From assembly GCA_934215405.1 (NCBI GenBank), contig CAKPZU010000116.1, positions 1 to 6,342 of the forward strand: a DNA stretch of 6,342 nt, given 5' to 3'. Under the pieces are notes generated by a model. The model was not told the origin of the DNA, searched no databases, and saw nothing but the letters and a program-made list of their open reading frames with translations. The position numbers and the translations under genes are program-made. Of the stretch, positions 1 to 5,195 are shown piece after piece; within the stretch, counting starts at the first letter, position 1, and each line of letters opens with the position of its first letter. Source of the stretch: an uncultured Bacilli bacterium. Its GTDB lineage: Bacteria; Bacillota_I; Bacilli_A; RFN20; CAG-631.

Positions 1-174
1 AACAAATGATGCAAATAATGATCCAGTATGTAAAAAACCTGTAGGGCTTGGAGCAAATCTTGTAACCTTAGCATCTGTAGGTAAATTTCTTGCTGGATAT
101 TTTTTTTCTAAGTCGTTAATAGTTAGTGTAACATTAGGACAAATCAATTTTGCTAATTCTTCAATTTTATTCAT
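1..174 (-). CDS. gltX: Glutamyl-tRNA synthetase, N-terminal part (gene runs off the left edge)
   Basis: Glutamyl-tRNA synthetase is the cytoplasmic class I enzyme that attaches glutamate to tRNA-Glu using ATP. Only the first 58 codons lie in the window. Residues 36-58 read AKVTRFAPSPTGFLHTGSLF and onward, the family's first Rossmann strand (RFAPSPTG) followed by the HIGH-type ATP-binding signature, here HTGS. In the common bacterial GluRS this motif starts within about ten residues of the N-terminus; here about 35 residues come first, including a YPARNLP stretch. I associate that form with a Firmicutes GluRS subtype (from memory). The ATG at 174 is chosen because GAGGAA sits 7 nt upstream. 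The gene lies 46 nt downstream of the Bax1-I-like gene on the same strand, so it may be co-transcribed with it or use a weak promoter in the gap. The class I KMSKS loop and the anticodon-binding domain are outside the window. Confidence 0.9.
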   Translation of the reverse strand, partial: MNKIEELAKLICPNVTLTINDLEKKYPARNLPTDAKVTRFAPSPTGFLHTGSLFASFV

Positions 175-181
175 AATACTA

Positions 182-187
182 TTCCTC
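182..187 (-). promoter_or_regulatory. Ribosome binding site of gltX
   Basis: On the minus strand this reads GAGGAA, 7 nt before the ATG at 174. It supports that start for the partial gltX. Confidence 0.7.
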
Positions 188-204
188 TTTTTTAAGTCTT
201 AAAT

Positions 205-210
205 ATTATA
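205..210 (-). promoter_or_regulatory. Possible -10 element of a weak gltX promoter
   Basis: The minus strand reads TATAAT in the 46-nt gap between the Bax1-I-like gene and gltX. No good -35 hexamer lies 16-18 nt upstream, and no terminator separates the genes, so read-through transcription is equally plausible. Such hexamers arise easily by chance in DNA this AT-rich. Confidence 0.3.
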
Positions 211-220
211 CATCAACAAA

Positions 221-1012
221 CTAATTTTTTCTAGATGAATTCTTACCTAAAATCAATAAAATTCTTAAAACATAAATAAAGATATTAATGAAATCTAAAT
301 ATAAGCTAAATGCTGCAGCAATTGAAGCGGCCTTTTTATTATAAGAATTAGAAATTAAATTTGTCATTGATTTTATATCAACTATAGTTAATATTGAAAA
401 AACAATTAAACCAAAAATTGAAATTCCAAGATATAAAGGCATAGAAACACTACCAGTAACACTATAAGCAATCAATGAATAAATTGAAACAATGGCACTA
501 GCAATTACTAAAGTTATAAGTCCAATCCAAGCAAATGCCGCAATTTTATGAATTTTGTTTTTAAATGCTACAGAAATTAAAGTTAAAACTAAATAATAAA
601 TAGCAACAACGCCAAATACTTGTACCAAAACTGATGCGTCAAAATAAATAAAAAATGAAGAGAATGTAAAGCCATTCAATAGTGAATAAACCAAATATCC
701 TGTTAAGGCTTTTTTACTATCAGCCTTTACTAAAGCATTTTTATTTATTGTAAAGCATAAAATCATTTCAACAATAAATGAAATTACAAAGCAAACCATA
801 AAGAATGATAAGCCAACAGCATTATTGCTAACTATTAAATTAGCAAAAAGACTTGAAAATAAAATACCTGATAGGAATGTTAATAGTGCTCCAATAAACA
901 TCCAAAAATAGGCTTTTGTTAAAGCGGTACTTGTTTCTGTAATAGACATATCATTTACATAACTTTTTGAATTGTTATCATGATATTCAGAATAAAAATT
1001 GTTATCGTTCAT
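221..1012 (-). CDS. Bax inhibitor-1 (BI-1/YetJ/YbhL) family membrane protein
   Basis: This 263-residue protein has a hydrophilic Asn-rich N-terminus (residues 1-28) and seven predicted membrane helices at about 33-57, 66-89, 102-123, 128-149, 157-181, 192-212 and 232-256. That is the TMBIM/BI-1 topology. Family features include the first helix KAYFWMFIGALLTFL, the helix-3 segment YLVYSLLNGFTFSS, Asp212 at the end of helix 6 and Asp240 in SLYLDFINIF of helix 7. The two aspartates match the pair that forms the pH-sensing latch of the B. subtilis calcium leak protein YetJ. By family knowledge, a pH-sensitive calcium leak in the plasma membrane is the best guess, but the bacterial role is poorly defined. 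The stop is TAG. The start is unusual: the only good Shine-Dalgarno (1042-1048) is 29 nt upstream, with a hairpin between. Met22 is an alternative start but has no ribosome binding site. Confidence 0.88.
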   Translation of the reverse strand: MNDNNFYSEYHDNNSKSYVNDMSITETSTALTKAYFWMFIGALLTFLSGILFSSLFANLIVSNNAVGLSFFMVCFVISFIVEMILCFTINKNALVKADSKKALTGYLVYSLLNGFTFSSFFIYFDASVLVQVFGVVAIYYLVLTLISVAFKNKIHKIAAFAWIGLITLVIASAIVSIYSLIAYSVTGSVSMPLYLGISIFGLIVFSILTIVDIKSMTNLISNSYNKKAASIAAAFSLYLDFINIFIYVLRILLILGKNSSRKN

Positions 1013-1034
1013 TTAAATTCGTCGAGTTAGACAT
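1002..1034 (-). CDS. Candidate 10-codon leader ORF overlapping the Bax1-I start
   Basis: The minus strand encodes MSNSTNLNER followed by TAA. Its ATG at 1034 lies 7 nt downstream of a strong AAAGGAG, whereas the downstream membrane-protein ATG (1012) is 29 nt from it. The ORF overlaps that gene by 11 nt in another frame (+1), so translation could be coupled by termination and reinitiation. The peptide resembles nothing I know. It could be a regulatory uORF, or an accident if the ribosome uses the hairpin-shortened route to 1012. Confidence 0.4.
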   Translation of the reverse strand: MSNSTNLNER

Positions 1035-1040
1035 CTCGAC
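1021..1040 (-). promoter_or_regulatory. Hairpin between Shine-Dalgarno and start codon of the Bax1-I gene
   Basis: A perfect 6-bp stem (minus strand GTCGAG / CTCGAC) closes an 8-nt loop, AUGUCUAA. Its GC content is striking against the local AT-rich background. If it forms, the distance from AAAGGAG to the ATG at 1012 falls from 29 to 9 nt, which is ideal. The loop contains the ATG of the leader ORF, so folding would favour one start over the other. Confidence 0.6.
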
Positions 1041-1041
1041 A

Positions 1042-1048
1042 CTCCTTT
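1042..1048 (-). promoter_or_regulatory. Ribosome binding site with two possible start codons
   Basis: The minus strand reads AAAGGAG within AGGAAAGGAG. It lies 7 nt before the leader-ORF ATG (1034) and 29 nt before the membrane-protein ATG (1012), or 9 nt with the 1021-1040 hairpin folded. No other Shine-Dalgarno lies close to 1012. Confidence 0.75.
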
Positions 1049-1061
1049 CCTAATATTTTTT

Positions 1062-1088
1062 ATAAATAGTGTGTCTAATACTATTTAT
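1062..1088 (-). promoter_or_regulatory. Second leader hairpin, loop complementary to the start-site hairpin
   Basis: A perfect 9-bp stem (minus strand ATAAATAGT / ACTATTTAT) encloses the 9-nt loop AUUAGACAC. The loop segment UUAGACA is the exact complement of UGUCUAA in the loop at 1027-1034, so a 7-bp loop-loop contact spanning the Shine-Dalgarno is possible. The stem has only one G-C pair and may need this contact for stability. Confidence 0.5.
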
Positions 1089-1093
1089 GTTAA

Positions 1094-1126
1094 GCTTTAA
1101 TATATGCTTTTCATATATTATTAAGC
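1094..1126 (-). promoter_or_regulatory. Third leader hairpin of the Bax1-I transcript
   Basis: On the minus strand GCTT, a 2-nt AA bulge, TAATATATG, a 5-nt loop, CATATATTA and AAGC form a 13-bp stem. It sits about 30 nt after the predicted transcription start. No U-tract follows, so it does not look like a terminator. It could protect the 5' end or help fold the leader. The sequence is very AT-rich, so it is less convincing than the start-site hairpin. Confidence 0.4.
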
Positions 1127-1162
1127 ATTGTATCAGCCTTAATTAAAACTTCTACAAATATT

Positions 1163-1190
1163 ATTATAGCAAAAAATAAAATATATTCAA
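1163..1190 (-). promoter_or_regulatory. Promoter of the Bax1-I gene
   Basis: On the minus strand, -35 TTGAAT (1185-1190) and -10 TATAAT (1163-1168) are separated by 16 bp, and TGC precedes the -10 as an extended TGn element. Transcription should start near 1156, giving a leader of about 145 nt before the ATG at 1012. The -35 lies inside a 24-bp palindrome. Confidence 0.65.
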
Positions 1191-1205
1191 TATATATTGA
1201 ATATA
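1171..1205 (-). terminator. AT-only palindrome, probable terminator of the murA unit
   Basis: A perfect 24-bp palindrome (1182-1205) would form a 10-bp RNA stem with a 4-nt loop. On the minus strand it is followed by an 11-nt U-rich tract (1171-1181). It starts 23 nt after the SGNH-like gene ends, the right place to end the murA transcript. The stem has just one G-C pair per arm, so it would be weak. Because it overlaps the -35 of the next promoter, it could instead be an operator. Either reading, or both, fits. Confidence 0.5.
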
Positions 1206-1228
1206 ATTTAGTATTATGGATATTTTAA

Positions 1229-1786
1229 TTAAATAATATTTGCTATATTTTTATACCTTTGGTTAATTAATTCTATATATGATTCAATTTTTTCGTTTTT
1301 ATAATTTAAAAAATATTCTATCTTCAGTAAATAAACATTAATACTTGGGTTAATTGTTTTTAGTTGATTTACTATTTCATTGACATTGAAAAGTAATATT
1401 TCAATTTTCCTATTAACTATATCCTCATCAAAGGAAACAGTTTTTAAGCTTTCATCTACTTTAATTAAATTTTTTATATCATTTGTACCAATTGAAATAA
1501 AAGCTATATTGCTTTTTTTTACAAGTGCTGATATTTTTAAGACTTTGTCATCAACAATTTTTGAAGCATCATTATTTATTATCTTTAGTAGATAATCGCT
1601 TTCCATAAAGTTCGAAACAAATGTTTTATCAATTGAAGTGTTTACCTTTACATCATTAAAATCATTTCCTAGCATCACAATAAAATCCTCTTGCTTAGTG
1701 GTTTTATATTTAATTACGCTAATAAAGGAAGCAAGTATTATGACTACTATTCCTATGCAAAGAAGCATTACCTTTTTATGCTTCAT
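1229..1786 (-). CDS. Small membrane-anchored SGNH/GDSL-hydrolase-like protein, probably degenerate
   Basis: This 185-residue protein has a Lys-rich start and one membrane helix (about 6-26), so the rest is predicted outside the cell. Two spots recall the SGNH hydrolase fold of YpmR-like lipases: FIVMLGNDF at 36-43, where the family has GDSL, and FISIGTNDI at 96-104, which resembles block III (GxND). NVYLLKIEYF near 150-159 matches the next strand. The nucleophile serine of block I is absent (GND), and the chain stops before the usual DxxH block, so a normal SGNH catalytic triad cannot be assembled. It may be an inactive binding protein or a decaying enzyme. The ATG at 1786 is preferred because AAGGAG lies 10 nt upstream; an in-frame ATG at 1813 precedes that site. 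It overlaps murA by 11 nt, so the two are probably translationally coupled. The family assignment is tentative. Confidence 0.6.
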   Translation of the reverse strand: MKHKKVMLLCIGIVVIILASFISVIKYKTTKQEDFIVMLGNDFNDVKVNTSIDKTFVSNFMESDYLLKIINNDASKIVDDKVLKISALVKKSNIAFISIGTNDIKNLIKVDESLKTVSFDEDIVNRKIEILLFNVNEIVNQLKTINPSINVYLLKIEYFLNYKNEKIESYIELINQRYKNIANII

Positions 1787-3038
1787 GAAGCTCAATCTCC
1801 TTAATATCAACATTTACTTTTTGTAAAACCTCGACAATGTTCTCATATCCTCTTTCAATGAATTCAACATTTTTTAGTATACTTGTGCCATTTGCTAATA
1901 AGCAAGCAAGTAATAAAGCAGCTCCACCTCTTAAATCCTTACAAGTTAAGGTGCTAGCATTTAATTTGCTAGGTATAATTAATGCTTTATCCTCGACAAC
2001 TAGAAACTTGCCATTCATCTTTTTTATTTCATCTAAAAAAGCAAATCTATTTTCAAATAATGTTTCTTCAACCAACGAAACACCTATTCCATTAAATAAA
2101 TATACAGTCATTATTTGCTGTAAATCGCTTGGAAATGATGGATACACTCCTGTCTTTATATTTGCTTTATCAAATTCATTTCTCCCATAAATAGTTATTT
2201 CATTTCTTCTAATATCCATATTAACATTCAAATTTATAAGTTCATTTATTAAAGCATAGTTGTCTTTAACTTCTATATTTTTTAAGGTTAGCTTTTTAGC
2301 AAACAAAGCTCCATAAATCAAGTATGTCCCACATACAATTCTATCACTCATTATTTTATAATTGACTTTTTTTAGATTTAATGTTGGATTAACAATTATA
2401 ACGCTCGTTCCCTCTCCTACAATATTAGCTCCCATTTTATTTAAAAAATTAACTAAATCGACTATTTCAGGCTCTCTAGCTGCATTTTTAATAATTGTTT
2501 TTTTGCTAGCAAATACTGAGGCTAATAAAATATTTATAGTAGCACCAACGGATGGAATATCAAAGCTAACAACTCCACCACTTACTTTTTCTTTTACACT
2601 AGCTTTTATAATATCACTTGTAAGTAATAAACTAACATCTAAATTTGTTAGTCCCTTTATATGCTGATCAATTGGCCTTTTACCAATATTACAGCCTCCA
2701 GGATAATATATTTCAACCTTGTTAAACAAAGATAAAAACGCCCCAATGAAATAATAAGAGGCTCTAAATTTTTTTATCTCATCCATTAATAATGGCTTAT
2801 ATGTAATATTAGCTGAATCGATTATTAAATTATTATCAATAAATGATACATTTACATTTATTTTCTTTAAAATCAGCAATAATTCATATATGTCTTTTAT
2901 TTTTGGAACATTACTTAATATTACAACATCCTTACAAAACAATGCTGCAACAATTATTGCAAGTGCAGAATTTTTACTTCCTTGAACGTTTATAGTTCCC
3001 TCAATGGTTGGGTTTCCTTTTATTTCATATGCTTTCAT
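1776..3038 (-). CDS. murA: UDP-N-acetylglucosamine 1-carboxyvinyltransferase (MurA)
   Basis: MurA transfers enolpyruvate from PEP to UDP-GlcNAc, the first committed step of peptidoglycan synthesis, in the cytoplasm. The 420-residue product matches the usual length (E. coli 419) and the inside-out alpha/beta barrel of EPSP-synthase-like enzymes. Visible landmarks are Lys22-Asn23 in QGSKNSAL, Arg92 in FRASYY, the catalytic loop PGGCNIGKRPIDQH with Cys116 (the residue fosfomycin alkylates), SVGATINILLAS at 163-174, NAAREPEIVDL at 185-195, the general base Asp305 in FPSDLQQ, ENRF at 329-332 and DLRGGAALLLA at 368-378. No key residue is missing. The ATG at 3038 is chosen because GAAGG sits 7 nt upstream and the protein then begins MKAYEIKG like its homologues; in-frame codons upstream include that site. 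Many Firmicutes carry two paralogues (MurA/MurZ), and I cannot say which this is. Confidence 0.96.
   Translation of the reverse strand: MKAYEIKGNPTIEGTINVQGSKNSALAIIVAALFCKDVVILSNVPKIKDIYELLLILKKINVNVSFIDNNLIIDSANITYKPLLMDEIKKFRASYYFIGAFLSLFNKVEIYYPGGCNIGKRPIDQHIKGLTNLDVSLLLTSDIIKASVKEKVSGGVVSFDIPSVGATINILLASVFASKKTIIKNAAREPEIVDLVNFLNKMGANIVGEGTSVIIVNPTLNLKKVNYKIMSDRIVCGTYLIYGALFAKKLTLKNIEVKDNYALINELINLNVNMDIRRNEITIYGRNEFDKANIKTGVYPSFPSDLQQIMTVYLFNGIGVSLVEETLFENRFAFLDEIKKMNGKFLVVEDKALIIPSKLNASTLTCKDLRGGAALLLACLLANGTSILKNVEFIERGYENIVEVLQKVNVDIKEIELHEA
1797..1802 (-). promoter_or_regulatory. Ribosome binding site of the SGNH-like gene, inside murA
   Basis: AAGGAG on the minus strand lies 10 nt before the ATG at 1786 and within the last codons of murA. 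It decides the start in favour of 1786 over 1813. Confidence 0.7.
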
Positions 3039-3045
3039 TTTTTTA

Positions 3046-3050
3046 CCTTC
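3046..3050 (-). promoter_or_regulatory. Ribosome binding site of murA
   Basis: GAAGG on the minus strand, 7 nt before the ATG at 3038. It is weaker than its neighbours but well placed, and it excludes the upstream in-frame ATG that overlaps it. Confidence 0.6.
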
Positions 3051-3055
3051 ATTCA

Positions 3056-3083
3056 TATATACTAATACTATGAAAAAAGTCAA
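3056..3083 (-). promoter_or_regulatory. Probable murA promoter
   Basis: On the minus strand, -35 TTGACT (3078-3083) and -10 TATATA (3056-3061) are separated by 16 bp. The -35 starts inside the U-tract of the upstream terminator. Transcription would begin near 3049, giving a very short leader that barely includes the ribosome binding site. The -10 could be shifted by a base or two. Confidence 0.45.
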
Positions 3084-3120
3084 AAAAAATATGCTTAGCT
3101 ATTGTAGCTTTGCATATTTT
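3082..3120 (-). terminator. Intrinsic terminator of the PHP/DUF5677 unit, containing the stop codon
   Basis: The minus strand folds as a 9-bp outer stem (AAAATATGC / GCATATTTT), a 2x2 AA internal loop, a 5-bp inner stem (AGCTA / TAGCT) and a 3-nt loop. A run of eight U overlaps the outer stem. The TAG stop of the DUF5677-like gene is in the loop and inner stem, so the terminator begins within the gene's last codons. Confidence 0.75.
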
Positions 3121-4250
3121 GTATCAATTATTTTATAAATCAATTCAATTTTTGATTTGTATAGTTTCCTAAACATTGCATATTCATAAAAGAATTCATC
3201 CTTTGTATTTTCAATATTTAGGTCCTTTAATAAAAAGTTTGTAAACATTGTTTCAATTATAAAGAATTGCTCATATGTTATTTTAAGTGTTGTTGTTGTA
3301 AGTTTCATCTTGTTAGCATAAACAAGCAAAGGAGTAGAATGAGTTACATCAGAAGCTATTTCATAATATTTTTTATATTCTGTTAAATCAGCAACCTTTT
3401 GTAAGCCCCCTAAAAAGTTCATTTTTACCTCTTCATCATTATAACGCTTAAAGGCCCAATGAATCCAACCATAATTAATAAATTTCTCTTTGTTAGCTTT
3501 TTTAACCTCTAAAGCTTGCATATCCTTTTCCATCATAGTTTGAATTTCTTCAATTTCTTGTGGATCCTTTATTTCGCCTCTATTATATGAGCCATACCTT
3601 AAATGTCTATAATAAGCTCTTGAAACCTCTTCATCGCCCTTTGTTATAACTCTTAAAACACATAATAACTCATGAAATGTTCGCCAAGAACTCATCGCTT
3701 CAGTTTCCAACCCCTCACATAACTGATTAAGAGTTGATTTTATTAGCATAAAGCATTTGGCATATATATCTGCTTGAAGACGTTGCTTAGCCTTAGTTGG
3801 ATCAAGCTTAGCATTTCCTAATGCTACTAGCATTCTATTAATAAACATAGTTAAAACTGATGTTTCAACACTATATTTTGAAATAACTGCAGGAGATTCA
3901 ATACTTTGATATTCATTAATTATTAGCTTATCATAGCAAATATTAACTAATTGATTAATATATTTTTCATCATTTTCTAATTGACATTTTAATTCAGGCT
4001 TAATAATACTTAAATGAAATCTATGCTCAGCACATATATAATTTACCATATCAAAAACACTAACATTTTTTAATAGGGCATCTGAAATTGTTGAATCAGC
4101 TATTAATTTTTTATATCTTTCATCAACCATTATAAAAACCTTTTTAATAAACTCTTTATTTAGATTTAGCTTTTCACCATATGTTTGCCAAAAAACTTCA
4201 AATAAATTCTCGTCAATCTTTAATATAATTTTATCTTCATTAATTTCCAT
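3099..4250 (-). CDS. DUF5677-like protein of unknown function
   Basis: This 383-residue protein has no signal peptide or membrane helix and is probably cytoplasmic and mainly alpha-helical. From about 165 to 305 it resembles the DUF5677 family as I remember it: a helix with SSWRTFHELLCVLRVI (187-202; Arg190 and Glu194 stand out), then RAYYRHLRYGSYN (211-223), a charged helix at about 230-256, WIHWAF (262-267) and a closing YYEIASDVTHSTP (295-307) with His304. The function of that family is not known to me, and I assign none. The ATG at 4250 is preferred because AAAGGAG lies 7 nt upstream; an in-frame TTG at 4256 is only 1 nt from that site. The gene begins 15 nt after the PHP gene, so the two share a transcript. 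The family call is moderate; a protein-coding gene is certain. Confidence 0.85.
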   Translation of the reverse strand: MEINEDKIILKIDENLFEVFWQTYGEKLNLNKEFIKKVFIMVDERYKKLIADSTISDALLKNVSVFDMVNYICAEHRFHLSIIKPELKCQLENDEKYINQLVNICYDKLIINEYQSIESPAVISKYSVETSVLTMFINRMLVALGNAKLDPTKAKQRLQADIYAKCFMLIKSTLNQLCEGLETEAMSSWRTFHELLCVLRVITKGDEEVSRAYYRHLRYGSYNRGEIKDPQEIEEIQTMMEKDMQALEVKKANKEKFINYGWIHWAFKRYNDEEVKMNFLGGLQKVADLTEYKKYYEIASDVTHSTPLLVYANKMKLTTTTLKITYEQFFIIETMFTNFLLKDLNIENTKDEFFYEYAMFRKLYKSKIELIYKIIDTKYAKLQ

Positions 4251-4257
4251 TTTCAAT

Positions 4258-4264
4258 CTCCTTT
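4258..4264 (-). promoter_or_regulatory. Ribosome binding site of the DUF5677-like gene
   Basis: AAAGGAG on the minus strand, just after the PHP gene's stop and 7 nt before the ATG at 4250. It rules out the TTG at 4256 as the start. Confidence 0.75.
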
Positions 4265-4265
4265 C

Positions 4266-5063
4266 TTACTTTAAGGTATTATTAATATCAAGCTTTGTTA
4301 AAACCTCAATTCCTACATTTTTAGCAAAATCATAAGCTATTTGAATTTTATCTGATGACAATGCTTTTGGCGTATGAGCATCAACCCCAATAATAACCTT
4401 GTTACCTACGTCTTTAGCTATCTTCCAAAATCCTTCATAAGGATAGCGATATCTATATTCATTATAGTGCATCGCTTTTTCTTCATTATTAATACAGCCA
4501 CAATTAATTTCTAAAGCAACATCGTTCTTTTTAGCTTCCTCGCAAATAATTCTTGCGACCTTTTTGGCATTTTCATTAAATGGCCCAAATGATAAAAATA
4601 AATCCGGGTGAGCAAACACTTTAAACAATCCACTATTTAAGCCCTTTATAGCTTTATTTAAATAAATTTTTAAAAATCTATTGTATGATGTTATTTTTAA
4701 ATGATATTCAACATTGTTTTTAAAATATAATGCATGATTACCAAAAATTAAATAATCAACCTCTTTATTATCTAATAGCATTTTATAATATTTGGCATAG
4801 TGATTATCCCATTCACATTCAAAGCCAACGTAAATATCAATAATTCCTTCATATTTTTTTTGAAGCTTTCTAATACTAGTTAAATAATCATCCTTTAAAG
4901 AATAGTCTGCACGAACATGGGTATTATAAATATATGGTAGAATAACATGGTCTGAAAAGCCAAGCCCCTTTAAGTTAGCTTTTATTGCTTCTTTAACATA
5001 CTCCTCATCAGTTCCAGAAGCATGATTACATCTTTTTGTATGAGTATGATAATTGTATTCCAT
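4266..5063 (-). CDS. PHP-domain phosphoesterase, histidinol-phosphatase (HisK/HisJ) type
   Basis: This 265-residue protein is a complete PHP (polymerase and histidinol phosphatase) domain, a distorted TIM barrel that hydrolyses phosphate esters with a metal cluster. Metal-ligand candidates appear in family order: His6 and His8 (NYHTHT), His14, His39 (FSDH), Glu82 (GFECEW), His110 (GNHAL), His152 (FAHPD), Glu185 (LEINCG), and Asp228 with His230 (GVDAHTP). Length and motifs match HisK-type histidinol-phosphate phosphatase, which would carry out the last phosphatase step of histidine synthesis. No other histidine gene is nearby, so the substrate is open; related PHP proteins act on other sugar or nucleotide phosphates. 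The ATG at 5063 is chosen because the family begins right before HxH and a Shine-Dalgarno-like GGGTGAT lies 7 nt upstream. It is the first gene of a two-gene unit. Confidence 0.88.
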   Translation of the reverse strand: MEYNYHTHTKRCNHASGTDEEYVKEAIKANLKGLGFSDHVILPYIYNTHVRADYSLKDDYLTSIRKLQKKYEGIIDIYVGFECEWDNHYAKYYKMLLDNKEVDYLIFGNHALYFKNNVEYHLKITSYNRFLKIYLNKAIKGLNSGLFKVFAHPDLFLSFGPFNENAKKVARIICEEAKKNDVALEINCGCINNEEKAMHYNEYRYRYPYEGFWKIAKDVGNKVIIGVDAHTPKALSSDKIQIAYDFAKNVGIEVLTKLDINNTLK

Positions 5064-5070
5064 ATATATA

Positions 5071-5080
5071 ATCACCCACT
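5071..5080 (-). promoter_or_regulatory. Atypical ribosome binding site of the PHP gene
   Basis: The minus strand reads AGTGGGTGAT, pairing with the 3' end of 16S rRNA through GGTGAT rather than through the usual AAGGAG. It is 7 nt from the ATG at 5063. It differs from every other site in the window and suggests moderate translation. Confidence 0.5.
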
Positions 5081-5091
5081 TTTTAATACTT

Positions 5092-5111
5092 AAAACAATT
5101 ATAATTGTTTT
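5092..5111. promoter_or_regulatory. 20-bp perfect palindrome over the PHP -10 element, candidate operator
   Basis: Two 10-bp arms, AAAACAATTA and TAATTGTTTT, meet without a spacer and cover the -10 element at 5098-5103. The position suits a repressor site controlling the PHP/DUF5677 unit. On the plus strand it is followed by U-rich sequence and could also stop antisense transcription. AT-rich palindromes arise readily by chance. Confidence 0.35.
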
Positions 5112-5126
5112 TATTTTGTTTTTCAA
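5098..5126 (-). promoter_or_regulatory. Promoter of the PHP/DUF5677 unit
   Basis: On the minus strand, -35 TTGAAA (5121-5126) and -10 TATAAT (5098-5103) have the ideal 17-bp spacing. Transcription should begin near 5091, about 28 nt before the PHP start. It is back to back with the coaD promoter; the two -35 elements are 17 bp apart. Confidence 0.7.
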
Positions 5127-5143
5127 TAAAATAAAATTCTTAT

Positions 5144-5171
5144 TTAACGATGAGGCTTTATGTTGTATAAT
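5144..5171 (+). promoter_or_regulatory. Promoter of coaD
   Basis: -10 TATAAT (5166-5171) is perfect. A weak -35, TTAACG (5144-5149), lies 16 bp upstream. Transcription would start near 5178, giving a leader of about 24 nt. Confidence 0.6.
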
Positions 5172-5188
5172 AATATACATCAAGGGAT

Positions 5189-5195
5189 AAAGGAG
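5189..5195 (+). promoter_or_regulatory. Ribosome binding site of coaD
   Basis: AAAGGAG, 6 nt before the ATG at 5202. It fixes the start at MKVAIYPGSF rather than at an earlier in-frame codon near 5160. Confidence 0.8.

Noticed and set aside
1011..1017. A U_UUA_AAU heptamer in the frame of the 10-codon leader ORF, resembling a -1 frameshift site.
   Set aside because: A -1 shift leads straight to TGA (1011-1009). Joining the BI-1 frame would need a +1 shift, so this heptamer cannot produce a fusion.
1787..1813. An earlier in-frame ATG at 1813 for the SGNH-like gene.
   Set aside because: The only Shine-Dalgarno (1797-1802) lies downstream of it, and the membrane-anchor start at 1786 is correctly spaced.
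1380..2667. Plus-strand open frames antisense to the SGNH-like gene and murA.
   Set aside because: They have no ribosome binding sites, resemble no family, and lie opposite strongly supported genes.
3039..3083. N-terminal extension of MurA beginning at 3083.
   Set aside because: It would translate the promoter and ribosome binding site. MurA homologues begin at the MKAYEIKG-like start, which also gives the normal length of 420 residues.
5064..5183. N-terminal extension of about 40 residues on the PHP protein.
   Set aside because: The extra sequence is Lys/Ile-rich, covers the PHP promoter and crosses the coaD promoter. PHP proteins of this type begin just before the HxH motif.
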